The position numbers and the translations under genes were made by a program. Shown piece by piece: positions 25,933 through 38,439 of a DNA stretch of 64,000 nucleotides; positions within the stretch are counted from its first letter, which is position 1; every line of letters begins with the position of its first letter. Source of the DNA: Desulfobacteraceae bacterium (GTDB lineage Bacteria > Desulfobacterota > Desulfobacteria > Desulfobacterales > SKZT01). The DNA is taken from assembly GCA_011389745.1 (NCBI GenBank), contig JAABTQ010000006.1, positions 62,001-126,000 of the forward strand, in the 5' to 3' direction. The notes under the pieces were generated by a model, which saw nothing but the letters and a program-made list of their open reading frames with translations, made no database searches and had not been told where the DNA came from.

Positions 25933-26057
25933 GTAAAAAGCCTTGCATACTTACTAAATAAATTATAAAGAATCTTCCGAAAATTTTAATAAATGATTAA
26001 GGTAGAATTTATGGTCGGAAAACCGGTCATATCATTTGAAATAAGGAGAAAGTATAC

Positions 26058-28085
26058 ATGAGCGAAGGAAAAAGTTCCGGCAGTTGCAACCTTGACGATA
26101 TTTGTATCAACACTATTCGCACCCTGGCCATGGATGCGGTTCAAAAGGCCGATTCAGGACACCCCGGAGCACCCATGGGTCTTGCCCCGGCAGGATATGT
26201 CCTGTGGACAAGATTTTTAAAACACAATCCCAAAAATCCCCTCTGGCATGACCGTGATCGGTTTGTACTTTCCGGCGGACATGCCTCAATGCTGCTTTAC
26301 AGCCTTTTGCATCTGACCGGATATGATCTTAGCCTTGATGACCTGAAGAACTTTCGTCAATGGGCAGGTAAAACTCCCGGACATCCCGAATACAACCACA
26401 CGCCCGGTGTGGAAACTACCACAGGCCCGCTGGGGCAGGGCTTTGCCAATGCAGTCGGTATGGCCATGGCTGAGCGTTTTTTGTCTAAGCGGTTTAATCG
26501 TCCGGAATTTGACGTTATTGATCACCATACATATGTCATGTGCGGGGATGGGGATCTTATGGAAGGGGTTTGCTCGGAAGCCGCTTCCTTGGCAGGACAT
26601 CTGGGTCTTGGCAAACTGATTGTGATTTATGATGATAATAAAATTTCCATTGAGGGAAGCACGGACCTTGCCTTTACCGAAGATGTGGCCATGCGTTTTA
26701 AAGCCTACAACTGGCAGGTGCTTGAAGTGAAAGACGGCAATGATATTGAAGCCATTTTTAATGCTTTAAAAACCGCCAAATCCGAAACCGGGCGTCCGTC
26801 AATGATCAAGCTTCGAACCCAGATTGCTTTTGGAAGTCCTGGAAAACAGGGATCCGCTGATGCTCATGGTGCTCCTTTAGGTGTTGAGGAAATTTGTTTA
26901 ACCAAGAAAAATCTTGGGTGTGCAGAGGATAAACATTTCTGCGTAGTCAATGAAGCTTTGGATGTTTTTCGTAGTAGTGTTCAAAAAGGCAACGAGGCAG
27001 AAACTTCTTGGCAAAATCTTTATGATTCCTACTCGGAAAAATATCCTGAACTTGCCACCGAATGGAACAATTTTGTCGAAGGAAATCTTCCTGATGGATG
27101 GGATTCAGACATTCCGGATTTTGCTCAGTCCGGCCCTGTGGCCACCAGATCCGCTTCAGGACAGGTGCTCAATGCCATTGCCGGAAAAGTTTTCAACCTC
27201 ATAGGAGGATCTGCGGACCTGGCACCTTCCAACAAAACCATTATCAATGCATCCCATGATTTTCAAAAAGACAGCCCTGACGGGAGAAACATCCGATTTG
27301 GTGTTCGCGAGCATGCCATGGGAGCGATTTTATCAGGCATGGCTTTACACAAGGGGATCAGACCCTTTGGGGGAACTTTTCTGGTTTTTGCCGATTACAT
27401 GCGCCCATCCATCCGATTGGCTGCGCTGATGAAAATTCCGGTTATTTATGTTTTTACCCATGACAGTATTGCCGTGGGCGAGGACGGCCCTACCCATCAA
27501 CCTGTCGAGCATCTGGCATCCCTCAGAATTATTCCGAATCTTCTGGTTATCAGACCTGCCGATGCCACCGAAACCGCCGAGGCCTGGCGGCAGGCCATTT
27601 TGAGTACGGACAAACCCGTGGCGCTGATTTTGAGCAGGCAAAAACTCGAAGTCATTCCCCGGGGTGACAATGCTTATCCATCGGCATCAAATCTTGCCAA
27701 AGGCGCATACGTGCTTTCCGATTCAGACGGAAATCCCGATGTCATCATGATGGCTTCGGGCTCGGAAGTTCAGTTGGTGCTTAAAACCGGGGAGCTTTTA
27801 AAAGAAAAAGGCATTAAAGTCCGTGTGGTCAGCATGCCCTGCCGGGAACTTTTTGAAAATATGCCCGAAACATATCGGGATACGGTGTTTCCGAAAGATA
27901 TTACCGCCCGCATTGCTGTAGAAGCCGGAGTTCCCATGGGTTGGGAACGGTATGCAGGGACCGGCGGTGCTGTCATTGGTATCGATCATTTCGGGGCCTC
28001 CGCACCCGGAGGAATACTTATGGAAAAATTCGGTTTTACGGTCGAAAACGTCGTTTCCAAAGCGATGGCTATCCTGAAAAGGTAG
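26058..28085 (+). CDS. tkt: Transketolase
   Basis: 675 residues, full length. N-terminal [14 protein letters not shown], the thiamine diphosphate motif [18 protein letters not shown] with its Asn-equivalent [10 protein letters not shown], and the pyrimidine-domain VREHAMG plus [16 protein letters not shown] are intact. It interconverts pentose-phosphate sugars in the cytosol. AAGGAG precedes the ATG; the gap to the previous gene is 125 bases. Confidence 0.96.
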   Translation: MSEGKSSGSCNLDDICINTIRTLAMDAVQKADSGHPGAPMGLAPAGYVLWTRFLKHNPKNPLWHDRDRFVLSGGHASMLLYSLLHLTGYDLSLDDLKNFRQWAGKTPGHPEYNHTPGVETTTGPLGQGFANAVGMAMAERFLSKRFNRPEFDVIDHHTYVMCGDGDLMEGVCSEAASLAGHLGLGKLIVIYDDNKISIEGSTDLAFTEDVAMRFKAYNWQVLEVKDGNDIEAIFNALKTAKSETGRPSMIKLRTQIAFGSPGKQGSADAHGAPLGVEEICLTKKNLGCAEDKHFCVVNEALDVFRSSVQKGNEAETSWQNLYDSYSEKYPELATEWNNFVEGNLPDGWDSDIPDFAQSGPVATRSASGQVLNAIAGKVFNLIGGSADLAPSNKTIINASHDFQKDSPDGRNIRFGVREHAMGAILSGMALHKGIRPFGGTFLVFADYMRPSIRLAALMKIPVIYVFTHDSIAVGEDGPTHQPVEHLASLRIIPNLLVIRPADATETAEAWRQAILSTDKPVALILSRQKLEVIPRGDNAYPSASNLAKGAYVLSDSDGNPDVIMMASGSEVQLVLKTGELLKEKGIKVRVVSMPCRELFENMPETYRDTVFPKDITARIAVEAGVPMGWERYAGTGGAVIGIDHFGASAPGGILMEKFGFTVENVVSKAMAILKR

Positions 28086-28090
28086 TGACT

Positions 28091-28325
28091 TGTCATTCTG
28101 AGGGAGCGATTCGCAGTGTATTATGGCTTTAAAAGAAAATGATTTCCAACATACAGATTGAAACCACAGCGATCGAAGAATGTTTGGTTTCAAGTTAGAC
28201 TGAAAATCAGTTTTGACCCCGAGTGGCAAAAAATACAGATTATGCCTCTCGAAACGATAGATTCTTCGTCGGCCAACCATTGTATACAAACAACATAGCA
28301 CGGTGTAGGCCTCCTCAGAATGACA
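28091..28325. mobile_element. Possible MITE-like element with 13-base terminal inverted repeats
   Basis: TGTCATTCTGAGG (28091-28103) and CCTCAGAATGACA (28313-28325) are exact inverted ends bounding 235 bases with no gene. A related end, TCGCTCCCTCAGAAGGACA, recurs at 29474-29492. No target-site duplication was clear. Confidence 0.45.
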
Positions 28326-28356
28326 GTTTTGATTACCTGGTGCTCATTTTAACTTG

Positions 28357-28385
28357 ACACCAATGGGCTTTCGCTGGAATGATGG
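28357..28385 (+). repeat. Dispersed repeat copy 1
   Basis: Contains CCAATGGGCTTTCGC followed by T-GGAATGATGG. A copy with three base differences lies at 29546-29575 in the same orientation. It looks like a chromosomal dispersed repeat flanking the accessory segment. Confidence 0.6.
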
Positions 28386-28469
28386 GTTATTGCCGGCATA
28401 ATGGCTCATAGCAGGTTTCCGTAACCATTCAATGGGTACTCCAACCGACATGATTCAGGAGAATATATT

Positions 28470-28763
28470 ATGGACATAAAACTGATGCTGACAACCTTCG
28501 GACTGGTTTTTCTGGCGGAGTTGGGCGATAAAACGCAGCTGGCCACTTTTTGCCTGTCCGCCGACTGCGGATCATCCAAAATGACGGTGTTTATGGGTTC
28601 GGCAAGCGCACTTGTTTTAAGCTCGTTTATTGCCGTGGTTCTGGGAGATACCGTGGCCCGGCTTGTACCTCCTAGTTATATAAAAATCGGAGCCGGCCTT
28701 TTTTTTATCGTCGTGGGAATCTATACCCTTTATACGGCTTATAAGGGGGTTTGTTCGCTTTGA
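28470..28763 (+). CDS. TMEM165/GDT1 (UPF0016) family membrane transporter, half-size
   Basis: 97 residues with three membrane helices and the family signature LAELGDKTQLA near residues 15-25. Bacterial members of this size are thought to dimerise and transport divalent cations such as Mn or Ca. AGGAG lies before the ATG. The stop lies just beyond a likely rearrangement point, but the C-terminus ends naturally after the third helix. Confidence 0.85.
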   Translation: MDIKLMLTTFGLVFLAELGDKTQLATFCLSADCGSSKMTVFMGSASALVLSSFIAVVLGDTVARLVPPSYIKIGAGLFFIVVGIYTLYTAYKGVCSL

Positions 28764-28790
28764 TGATGACGAGTTTCTTTCTGTATCCGT

Positions 28791-28934
28791 AACTTTTTTT
28801 CGCAGTTCGTGGACCAGGGGCGGAAGCAGCTTTTCATAGCTGGTTTCCCGTAGGGCCTCATCAGCCGGGAACCAGCAGATATCCGGATTCAGGATAGAAT
28901 GGGGAGAGGTGGGGAAATCAGGGTGGATTGCCAT
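28791..28934 (-). pseudogene. N-terminal remnant of a restriction/helicase gene
   Basis: ATG 28934 opens a frame whose first 48 residues (WFPADEALRETSYEKLLPP then LVHELRKKV) look like the start of a type III-like restriction endonuclease or DEAD helicase. After that the frame continues only through unrelated antisense sequence of the GDT1 gene. The full protein would be many hundreds of residues, so this is a deletion remnant. Confidence 0.55.
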
Positions 28935-29056
28935 TATTCCAGGTCCTTTTTAATTTTCCGGATCGTATCCATGAGTTGGGGAATTTTTCTCTCACAGGTA
29001 AAGAAAACCGTTTCAGCATTTATGTCGGCATAGTGGTGAGTGAGAATGTCACGCAT
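28934..29056 (-). pseudogene. HepT-like toxin, C-terminal fragment
   Basis: 40 residues from ATG 29056 with the HepT RNase-type motif RDILTHHY (RX4-6H) and the tail CERKIPQLMDTIRKI. Intact HepT is roughly 110-120 residues, so the N-terminal helices are missing. It overlaps the end of the nucleotidyltransferase gene by eight bases and its stop overlaps the restriction remnant start. Confidence 0.6.
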
Positions 29057-29339
29057 ATTCCGCCTCTTTATCGATCCTTGTTTTTAAAAATTGATTCATG
29101 TTTTCCCTGTAGGTTAGGATATCAACCGGCTGGCGAAGCCTTTCCTCCAGATCATTCTTTATGCCGACAAGCATGAAAAGGTCCGGCTTTGAAATTTGAA
29201 TAACCACATCCACATCGCTCTTTTCCCCAGCTTCATCCCGTGCCGTTGAGCCGAAAACTCCAATTTTAAGAATGCCGTATTGCTCAGCGAATTCTTTTTT
29301 ATATTTATCCAGAATTTCAATAATTTCTTTTTTCCCCAT
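29049..29339 (-). CDS. MNT-type nucleotidyltransferase antitoxin
   Basis: 96 residues from ATG 29339. The motif GVFGSTARDEAGEKSDVDVVI (GSxARDExxxxSDxD) is the catalytic nucleotidyltransferase signature of MNT antitoxins, which AMPylate HepT toxins. It appears intact although its toxin partner next door is truncated, so it may be a leftover. AAGGA precedes the start at a slightly long distance. Confidence 0.85.
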   Translation of the reverse strand: MGKKEIIEILDKYKKEFAEQYGILKIGVFGSTARDEAGEKSDVDVVIQISKPDLFMLVGIKNDLEERLRQPVDILTYRENMNQFLKTRIDKEAEYA

Positions 29340-29473
29340 TACATTAGATTTCCTTTTCATTATCACCATGTCAATTGAATATCCCCCAGGGTTATACCCG
29401 GAGATTCTTCGGTCGCCGTGACTTTTCCGGCATCCAGTAAAGTATTTCTTCAAAGCCTTTGCCTTTGTGCGAG

Positions 29474-29492
29474 TCGCTCCCTCAGAAGGACA
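29474..29492 (-). repeat. Extra copy of the MITE-like end sequence
   Basis: TCGCTCCCTCAGAAGGACA differs by one base from the reverse complement of 28091-28109. Confidence 0.5.
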
Positions 29493-29545
29493 GGCAAGAG
29501 GTTGCCTCATATCCCTGATGTCCGGAAAAGAACGCCCCTAAGCTT

Positions 29546-29575
29546 AACGCCAATGGGCTTTCGCCGGAATGACGG
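29546..29575 (+). repeat. Dispersed repeat copy 2
   Basis: Contains CCAATGGGCTTTCGC followed by C-GGAATGACGG, matching copy 1 at 28357-28385. Confidence 0.6.
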
Positions 29576-29676
29576 ATACTTCACTGTAAAATCGATTAGT
29601 TTGGGTCATTGTTTTGCAAAATCGGGATCGAAATTAAAATCAACCGCCCGGTAGTCAATCCGGTCGGTCCTTAAAA

Positions 29677-29945
29677 TCATATTCTGCACTGGGAAATCAG
29701 ATCAGCTGAAAGCCATTTCGTGATCTCCTCTTTGACTCTATCATGGGAAATACCCTTACCTTCACCAAGATATAGTGTTTTGGCTTGATTTTGGGAAACC
29801 GCACGTTGAGCAGTTTTTTTCCGAAGCAAACCTGCAGATGCGGTAACATTGCATGACCTGGAACAATATAGCGGTAATCATCGCCACAGTCGCCTTTCCA
29901 TGGGTAAGGACTTGCGCCCTGGGTATGGGTTAGCAGATTTAAAAT
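29677..29945 (-). pseudogene. Possible frameshifted gene remnant in a 927-base gap
   Basis: In the gap 29340-30266, the minus frame from 29945 to 29697 is open without an initiating Met for its first 25 residues (includes SPYPWKGDCGDDYRYIVPG), and an overlapping frame ending at 29677 continues with protein-like sequence (ISHDRVKEEITKWLSADL). Together they suggest a frameshifted fragment. I do not recognise the family. The rest of the gap holds the repeats listed and a short open frame at 30054-30194 with no family features. Confidence 0.3.
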
Positions 29946-30266
29946 TCATCGTTGACAAGTCAACAGGAGTTTTATCTGTGCAGTTTGCAAAAAACATAAT
30001 GGAAAAATAAACAATTTATAGAAATTCAACTTTTTATGCGACAATAAGTGAAAATGGCAGACAAGAGTCCTAAGATGATTTCGGACAATGAGTCCCGGTT
30101 GGCGTTCGAAGGGCAGGCGACGGAATGGCTAAAGGAACACGGTTGTCTCCCAATCCTGCTGATACCGGCCAACAAGAGATATTTGCTAAAATAGAACCCA
30201 TATATTGTGTGGACGAGAATGGAGCATCAACATATGGGCAATAAAAGCGTAAGTTGCGGGGTAGAG

Positions 30267-31919
<1,653 letters not shown>

Positions 31920-31979
31920 TTACCCTCGACTTAATTGATCTGTCATTTGGATTTTTCAAATTACCAGCATGGTATCCGC

Positions 31980-33287
<1,308 letters not shown>

Positions 33288-33309
33288 CTAACATCAAATC
33301 ACTTCGGGT

Positions 33310-33364
33310 ACCTTGACAAAATAAAAAAATGGATGTTACTCTTCTTCACGATTTCTGTCAAGGT
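33310..33364. promoter_or_regulatory. Inverted repeat between eno and a winged-helix gene
   Basis: ACCTTGACA (33310-33318) and TGTCAAGGT (33356-33364) are exact inverted halves separated by 37 bases; the first half contains a TTGACA hexamer. It may be a promoter/operator for the divergent pair, but the -10 is weak. Confidence 0.35.
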
Positions 33365-33434
33365 GATCGGTCAAGACACAGCAATTCTAATTTTGAAAAG
33401 GTCACTTACTCAAAAATGTGACATATATTTAGCT

Positions 33435-33854
33435 ATGGATTTATACAAAAAGGCCCATCTCATTGTTGCAGCCATAAGACTCCTTGAATATCAGGAGGGC
33501 AACTTGCCATCAATTGAAAAAATCTGCCGGATGCTATCCTTTTCAATTGAGCAGGGAAACCTCATTGTCCGAAGACTCAAGGATTTGGGTATTATCGATA
33601 TCACCCAGGGGGCATTCGGCACCCGTCTTTTTATCCAAAATCATCTGGCCATTGAAACTATTCCGCGGGGTGAGCAGGAGGACAAGCTGGCCCACGAGCT
33701 TGAAAAATTTCAAAATGCACAGAAGGAACGTTCAAAAAAATTCGAATCCATCAAAGCTGAGCAAGCTGCCAAGAAAAAAAACCTGTTTGCCGAAATCGAA
33801 CAAAAACTCAAAAAAGATCTGGCAAAAAAGTTGGGTGAGCCTGATTCTTTTTAG
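33435..33854 (+). CDS. Winged-helix-like small regulatory protein
   Basis: 139 residues from ATG 33435. The first 80 residues fit a winged helix (AIRLLEYQEGNLPSIEKIC, LSFSIEQGNLIVRRLKDLGII) with a GTRLFIQN wing; the rest is a long charged helix (QKERSKKFESIKAEQAAKKK), likely a coiled coil. It is conserved-looking, with no named family. It is convergent with the heptosyltransferase gene. Confidence 0.7.
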   Translation: MDLYKKAHLIVAAIRLLEYQEGNLPSIEKICRMLSFSIEQGNLIVRRLKDLGIIDITQGAFGTRLFIQNHLAIETIPRGEQEDKLAHELEKFQNAQKERSKKFESIKAEQAAKKKNLFAEIEQKLKKDLAKKLGEPDSF

Positions 33855-33862
33855 AATAATTT

Positions 33863-34915
33863 TCAGTTATCAGTCGAGAGGATCTTTTCAATTTTTTCCA
33901 TGACCATGTCTACGGTTATATCTTTCATGCATGCCGTAGCAGGACAAAATCGTTTAAAGCAAGGACTGCAATCCATTTTTACCCTAACAACCTGATGGCC
34001 GGCACCAAAGGGTCCCGTACGCCATGGAGCGGTAGGACCGAAAAGGGCTACTACCGGTGTGTTAATTGCGGCTGCAATATGCATTGGGCCGGTATCGGTG
34101 GTCAAAACAAGCTCCGCTTTTTCATATAAAGCCGCAAGGGTTTTAAGGGAAGTTTTGCCTGCAAGATTGACTGCAGCATGGGTCATGAAGGAAAGTATTT
34201 TTTCAATCTCATCAATGTCATCTTTTGCACCGGTGAAACATACTTTGAATCCTTTCCCACAAATTCGGTCGGCCACCTGAGCAAATTTCCGGCTTTGCCA
34301 CAACTTTGTATCCCATCTGGCCATCGGATTGATGGCAACAACCCGATCGGCTTCTGAAATCATGTAAGATTGCAACAGATTTTTAATTTTTTCCCGATCA
34401 AACGTATTAATTGGAAATCCGAATTCAATTTTGCTGCAAGGGATACCAATTGCGCAAAGAAGCATCAACTCCCGATTGACCGCATGGTGCTCCATACTGA
34501 CTGCGGGTACCCTTTCATTTAAAAAAATATAACTATGTTCCGCATGATCCATTCCGGGACCAAAGCCCACTTTACGTTTGCCCCTGGAAAAAAATACCCA
34601 GATACCGCTCTTTAAAAGGCCCTGAAAATCGATAACAAGGTCATATTCAGTATCTCTGAGGGTTTTGATAAAGTTATGGATTTCTTTCAGGATTTTAAAA
34701 AATGAACGTGGTTGCGAAAACTCTTTGATCCACTGTTTTCTTCTGCATTTGAGGACTCTGTCCAGGGCATGATGACCTTTTAAAATTTCCGATGAAGCCT
34801 CTTCCACCAACCAGACAATATGTGCTTTTGGAAACTGACGTCTGAGTGCGTTTAAAGCAGGTAAAGTGTGAGTAACATCTCCGATGGCACTTGTTTTAAC
34901 AATTAAAATGTTCAT
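33863..34915 (-). CDS. waaC: Lipopolysaccharide heptosyltransferase I-like, GT9
   Basis: 350 residues of GT-B fold. MNILIVKTSAIGDVTHTLP is the GT9 N-terminus; LVLTTDTGPMHIAAAINTPVVALFGPTAPWRTGPFG is the nucleotide-sugar region. It adds heptose to the inner LPS core at the cytoplasmic membrane. The C-terminal cluster CSPCFKRFCPATAC is unusually Cys-rich and of unknown role. It ends a unit with the response regulator and U32 genes. A WaaF or other GT9 assignment is possible. Confidence 0.88.
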   Translation of the reverse strand: MNILIVKTSAIGDVTHTLPALNALRRQFPKAHIVWLVEEASSEILKGHHALDRVLKCRRKQWIKEFSQPRSFFKILKEIHNFIKTLRDTEYDLVIDFQGLLKSGIWVFFSRGKRKVGFGPGMDHAEHSYIFLNERVPAVSMEHHAVNRELMLLCAIGIPCSKIEFGFPINTFDREKIKNLLQSYMISEADRVVAINPMARWDTKLWQSRKFAQVADRICGKGFKVCFTGAKDDIDEIEKILSFMTHAAVNLAGKTSLKTLAALYEKAELVLTTDTGPMHIAAAINTPVVALFGPTAPWRTGPFGAGHQVVRVKMDCSPCFKRFCPATACMKDITVDMVMEKIEKILSTDN

Positions 34916-34920
34916 TGAGT

Positions 34921-35313
34921 CTATCTTTCGGACAAACTGCCTTCGGATTTTATCAATTCATTTACTGCATTGATAATGTCCTTTCGACTAAAGGGTTTTT
35001 CCAAAGTGATTTGAGCTCCCAACTTTTTGGCCAGCAAGAGATAATCATTAGGATCGATACGTCCTCCGCCTGAGATAGCGATAATCGGAACATTGGGAAA
35101 ATCACGTCTGAGTTCAATAATCGTCTCAATACCTTCCTTCTCGGGCATGATCAAATCCGTTATAACAAGATCCACTGTAAGGTTCTGATGAAAAAGTTTC
35201 ATGGCAATTTTTCCATCCTGAGCCTCTACCACATCAAATCCTGCTGCATTCAGGGTGAGCCGCAACATTTTACGAATCTGGTCATCATCATCAATTATTA
35301 ATATTCGCGCCAT
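34921..35313 (-). CDS. Single-domain response regulator
   Basis: 130 residues, receiver domain only. The acidic pair IIDDDD, phospho-acceptor Asp53 (ITDLIMPE), a SGGG switch segment and Lys of EKPF are present. It has no output domain, so it acts by protein contact in a phosphorelay. Its kinase is not identified. Confidence 0.92.
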   Translation of the reverse strand: MARILIIDDDDQIRKMLRLTLNAAGFDVVEAQDGKIAMKLFHQNLTVDLVITDLIMPEKEGIETIIELRRDFPNVPIIAISGGGRIDPNDYLLLAKKLGAQITLEKPFSRKDIINAVNELIKSEGSLSER

Positions 35314-35340
35314 ATCTTTCCTCTTGGTTATCAGAACAGA

Positions 35341-37335
35341 TCAAGCCAGGCCAATATCCCAATTCCATTGGCCGGGACGTTTTTTTAGCATAATCCCTTT
35401 AGGTATCGGTTCTGAAATGCTTATAAAAAGGGAGAATCCTGCCTTAATCAATTCTTCTTTCCGGTTTCGAATATCCAGTTTCCAGTTGGGATATACCCAG
35501 AAATTCTTACCATATTTCTGTACCCAAGCCTCTTCACCTTTAGGACTTGAAAATATTTTTCCAAGTTCCATATCCTCGGAAATAGTCCTTGAAATACAAA
35601 GCGGCCAGCTTCCAAAACACACAATACCCAATTCGATCGGGCTTTTGGAAGGTAACTGAAGTAAATCGTCACCTCCTAACTCAGGACCGGCAATGGCTCC
35701 TTTAAAACCCATTTTTTTTAATGTCATCAAAGCAATCGGATTGGCAGCATTGCAAAAGGGTCCGGCCCATAAATTCAATTTTTTAGGAATAGGAAAAAGA
35801 GCGGTTTGCCACGGGGCATTTAAAACGAAATATTTTCCACCCTGATCTAAAATCTTTTTTAAAGTCGACCTGAATTGGTCTTCCTCTTCAGGCCATATGA
35901 CAGGGGGAAGCCACCACCAATAATGCATGAAATTCTTTCTGGAAACAGGTTCCGGCATATTCCCATTGATCCAGATTCCTACACGCCCGGATGGCATTGT
36001 TTTCATCACATTTCTGAAAACCTTCATTTCTTTATAGCGACCCTTTACAAGCCTGGGTTTGGTTTCCGTAAATTTAAATTTTCCGGTTTTTGGCTTCGGC
36101 AAAATGAGGAGGTCTGCCTCTTTTTGAAGATTTGTAATTTGTTTGTTCAACTCAGGTTCTCTTCGATCAATTAAAAAAACAGGAACTCCCCCGATTATCT
36201 TATGATCAGTCTGTATTTTAATGACAAGCCTTCCATTTTTGGGAATCCATTTGTTAACTTTAATTAGGGTATGCCATTTTTCATCCTCATACCCGACACG
36301 CAGCAAATCTCCATCGAATAACTGTTCCCTGGGAACCAGGTAGGGCTGATTTTTTCCACCTTTGATATTGCCGATCAACAAGCCTGAACCGGTCTGGCCT
36401 TCTGATTTAATGGGATTCTGAGGCCTCTGGGGAAGAAAAAAATAATGGGTCGCCGGGCGCCCCAATACATATCCAAGGAGCTCAAGGGCTTCTTTTTTAA
36501 CCTGAGGATCATTTCCTTTATCACGCATCAGGCGGTAAGCGCGAGTAGTATAATAGACATAGTGCGGCCCTTTTTTGCGCCCTTCAATTTTCCAGGCTTT
36601 AATTTCCGGAATAGCTGACAATACTTTTACCAATACATCCATACTCAGATCCATACATGAGAAAAAACGTTCGCTTTTGCCATGATGAGTGTATCGCCTT
36701 CTGCAAGGTTGAACACATCTTCCCCTGAGCCCACTTTTACCTCCCAGATAACTACTCCAGTAACAACGTCCGGAAACTCCGTAACACAAGGCCCCATGAA
36801 CAAAAATCTCCAGTCCGAGGCCATGGGGGCAGGCTTTGGCCATGGATTTGATTTCATCGATATGAAGTTCCCTGGGAAGCACCACGCGATTAATTCCCAG
36901 CACTGGGTTGGCAAGTTGTAATGCCGATGTCAAGCTCAAATTGGCAAGTGTTGAAACGTGCAATTCACCCCGATAATTTACTTGCCTAGCCAGTTGCAGC
37001 ACAGCCATATCTTGAAAAATTAGGCCATCGGGTTTGACCTTTTGTCCTAATTGATATAACAGTTCGGCCATGCTTGCAAGTTCCGTGGTTTTAACCAGGG
37101 TGTTTAGCGCCACATACACTTTTGCGGCTTTTTCATGGGCCAGGTGTGTTAATTTTTCCAATTCCTCCATTTGAAAATTATCAGACGCCATCCTTGCGGA
37201 AAACGCTTTGAGGCCACAATAAACAGCATCTGCACCGGCAGCCAGGGCAGCTAAAAAAGAAGCATTGTTTCCGGCGGGCGCAAGAATTTCAGGACCAGGG
37301 TTTTGGTCAATTTTTTTAGTTATTGTTTCAGGCAT
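35341..37335 (-). CDS. Peptidase U32 family protein (RlhA/UbiU type)
   Basis: 664 residues. The U32 core has EIFVHGALCYGVSGRC, SSYLGGKSGLRGRC and QPCRRR; Cys184, 191, 207, 211 and 227 provide the Fe-S cluster ligands known for this group. C-terminal half (about 330-664) includes an OB-like segment and a second barrel-like region. Members modify rRNA or quinones by hydroxylation rather than cleave peptides; in an anaerobe the actual substrate is unclear. Confidence 0.88.
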   Translation of the reverse strand: MPETITKKIDQNPGPEILAPAGNNASFLAALAAGADAVYCGLKAFSARMASDNFQMEELEKLTHLAHEKAAKVYVALNTLVKTTELASMAELLYQLGQKVKPDGLIFQDMAVLQLARQVNYRGELHVSTLANLSLTSALQLANPVLGINRVVLPRELHIDEIKSMAKACPHGLGLEIFVHGALCYGVSGRCYWSSYLGGKSGLRGRCVQPCRRRYTHHGKSERFFSCMDLSMDVLVKVLSAIPEIKAWKIEGRKKGPHYVYYTTRAYRLMRDKGNDPQVKKEALELLGYVLGRPATHYFFLPQRPQNPIKSEGQTGSGLLIGNIKGGKNQPYLVPREQLFDGDLLRVGYEDEKWHTLIKVNKWIPKNGRLVIKIQTDHKIIGGVPVFLIDRREPELNKQITNLQKEADLLILPKPKTGKFKFTETKPRLVKGRYKEMKVFRNVMKTMPSGRVGIWINGNMPEPVSRKNFMHYWWWLPPVIWPEEEDQFRSTLKKILDQGGKYFVLNAPWQTALFPIPKKLNLWAGPFCNAANPIALMTLKKMGFKGAIAGPELGGDDLLQLPSKSPIELGIVCFGSWPLCISRTISEDMELGKIFSSPKGEEAWVQKYGKNFWVYPNWKLDIRNRKEELIKAGFSLFISISEPIPKGIMLKKRPGQWNWDIGLA

Positions 37336-37497
37336 CTATTTTTTCAGATAGTTCTCATAAATATTTTTTAAAAAATTTCGACAAATGATTGATGATGAAC
37401 ACGTAAGAATAATTTTATCTAAAACGATATTCGTTTTGCATTATGGGCTTTAAATTTGTTAGAATCAAGAGAAAAACATATTGGGGAGAATGGAAAA

Positions 37498-38403
37498 ATG
37501 AGTGATCGGAACCACATACCAACTTCTCATGTAAATAAACCATCAGGTCTGAATGACCCTTTAGCCAAAACAATATTTGACTCTCTTTCAGCCAATATCG
37601 CCATCCTGGATCATAAGGGGGTAATACTGGCCACCAACCGGGCTTGGCAACTATTTGCCGGTAACAACAAAATGAAAAAAGATTTCGATTCGGTGGGGTA
37701 TAATTATCTTGAAATTTGTGATGCCTCGAGCGGTGAAGATGCAGAAATCAGCAGAAAAGCGGCTGAGGGTATCAGGAGCGTTATTAACGGGAATGTAAAA
37801 GAATTTTTGCTGGATTACCCATGCCATTCTCAAACCCAAAAGCATTGGTTTTACATGCGTGTTATTCGGCTGGCCGACCTAACCTCTTTGAAAATCATTG
37901 TAAGTCACGAAGAAATTACAGCGTTAAAATTGGCCGAACAATCGCTGAGAAAAAGCAAAGAACAGTTAATACGGCAAAAAAAGGACCTGGAGGAAACAAA
38001 TATCGCTTTAAAGGTCCTCTTGAAACAGCGGGAGTTAGACAGGGTTGACCTTGAGCAGAAAGTTTTAGGCAATATCAAGAAACTTGTTTTTCCTTATATG
38101 GAAAAGCTAAAAAACTCGCAGCTAAACAAAAATCAGAAGGCCATGTTGGACATTATTGAAAGTCACCTTACAGACATTGTTTCACCTTTTTTAAAACGTT
38201 TATCCGCATTAAACAAAATTTTGACCCCGCAGGAGCTTCAAATAGCCACCCTGATTAAAGATGGCAAATCCAGCAAAGAAATTGCCGCTATGTTAAACAT
38301 TTCTCTTTCCACCATCAATTTTCATCGTAAAAACTTAAGGGCCAAATTCGGCCTGAGTAACAAGCGAGCCAACCTTCAATCATATTTGTCATCACTTACC
38401 TAA
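37498..38403 (+). CDS. PAS-LuxR family transcriptional regulator
   Basis: 301 residues from ATG 37498, with GGGGAG nine bases before. A PAS domain occupies about 30-150 (ANIAILDHKGVILATNRAW), a coiled coil 155-200 follows, and a C-terminal LuxR helix-turn-helix (LTPQELQIATLIKDGKSSKEIAAMLNISLSTINFHRKNLR) ends the protein. The sensor has no visible ligand motif. The next gene, 36 bases downstream, is the divergent GalT-like gene. Confidence 0.85.
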   Translation: MSDRNHIPTSHVNKPSGLNDPLAKTIFDSLSANIAILDHKGVILATNRAWQLFAGNNKMKKDFDSVGYNYLEICDASSGEDAEISRKAAEGIRSVINGNVKEFLLDYPCHSQTQKHWFYMRVIRLADLTSLKIIVSHEEITALKLAEQSLRKSKEQLIRQKKDLEETNIALKVLLKQRELDRVDLEQKVLGNIKKLVFPYMEKLKNSQLNKNQKAMLDIIESHLTDIVSPFLKRLSALNKILTPQELQIATLIKDGKSSKEIAAMLNISLSTINFHRKNLRAKFGLSNKRANLQSYLSSLT

Positions 38404-38439
38404 ATTCCCATATAAATATAAAAGGGAAAAAATAAACCT

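Noticed and set aside
30054..30194. A 46-codon plus frame in the gap before pyrG
   Set aside because: Starts with ATG but shows no family pattern or good ribosome-binding site; too weak to call.
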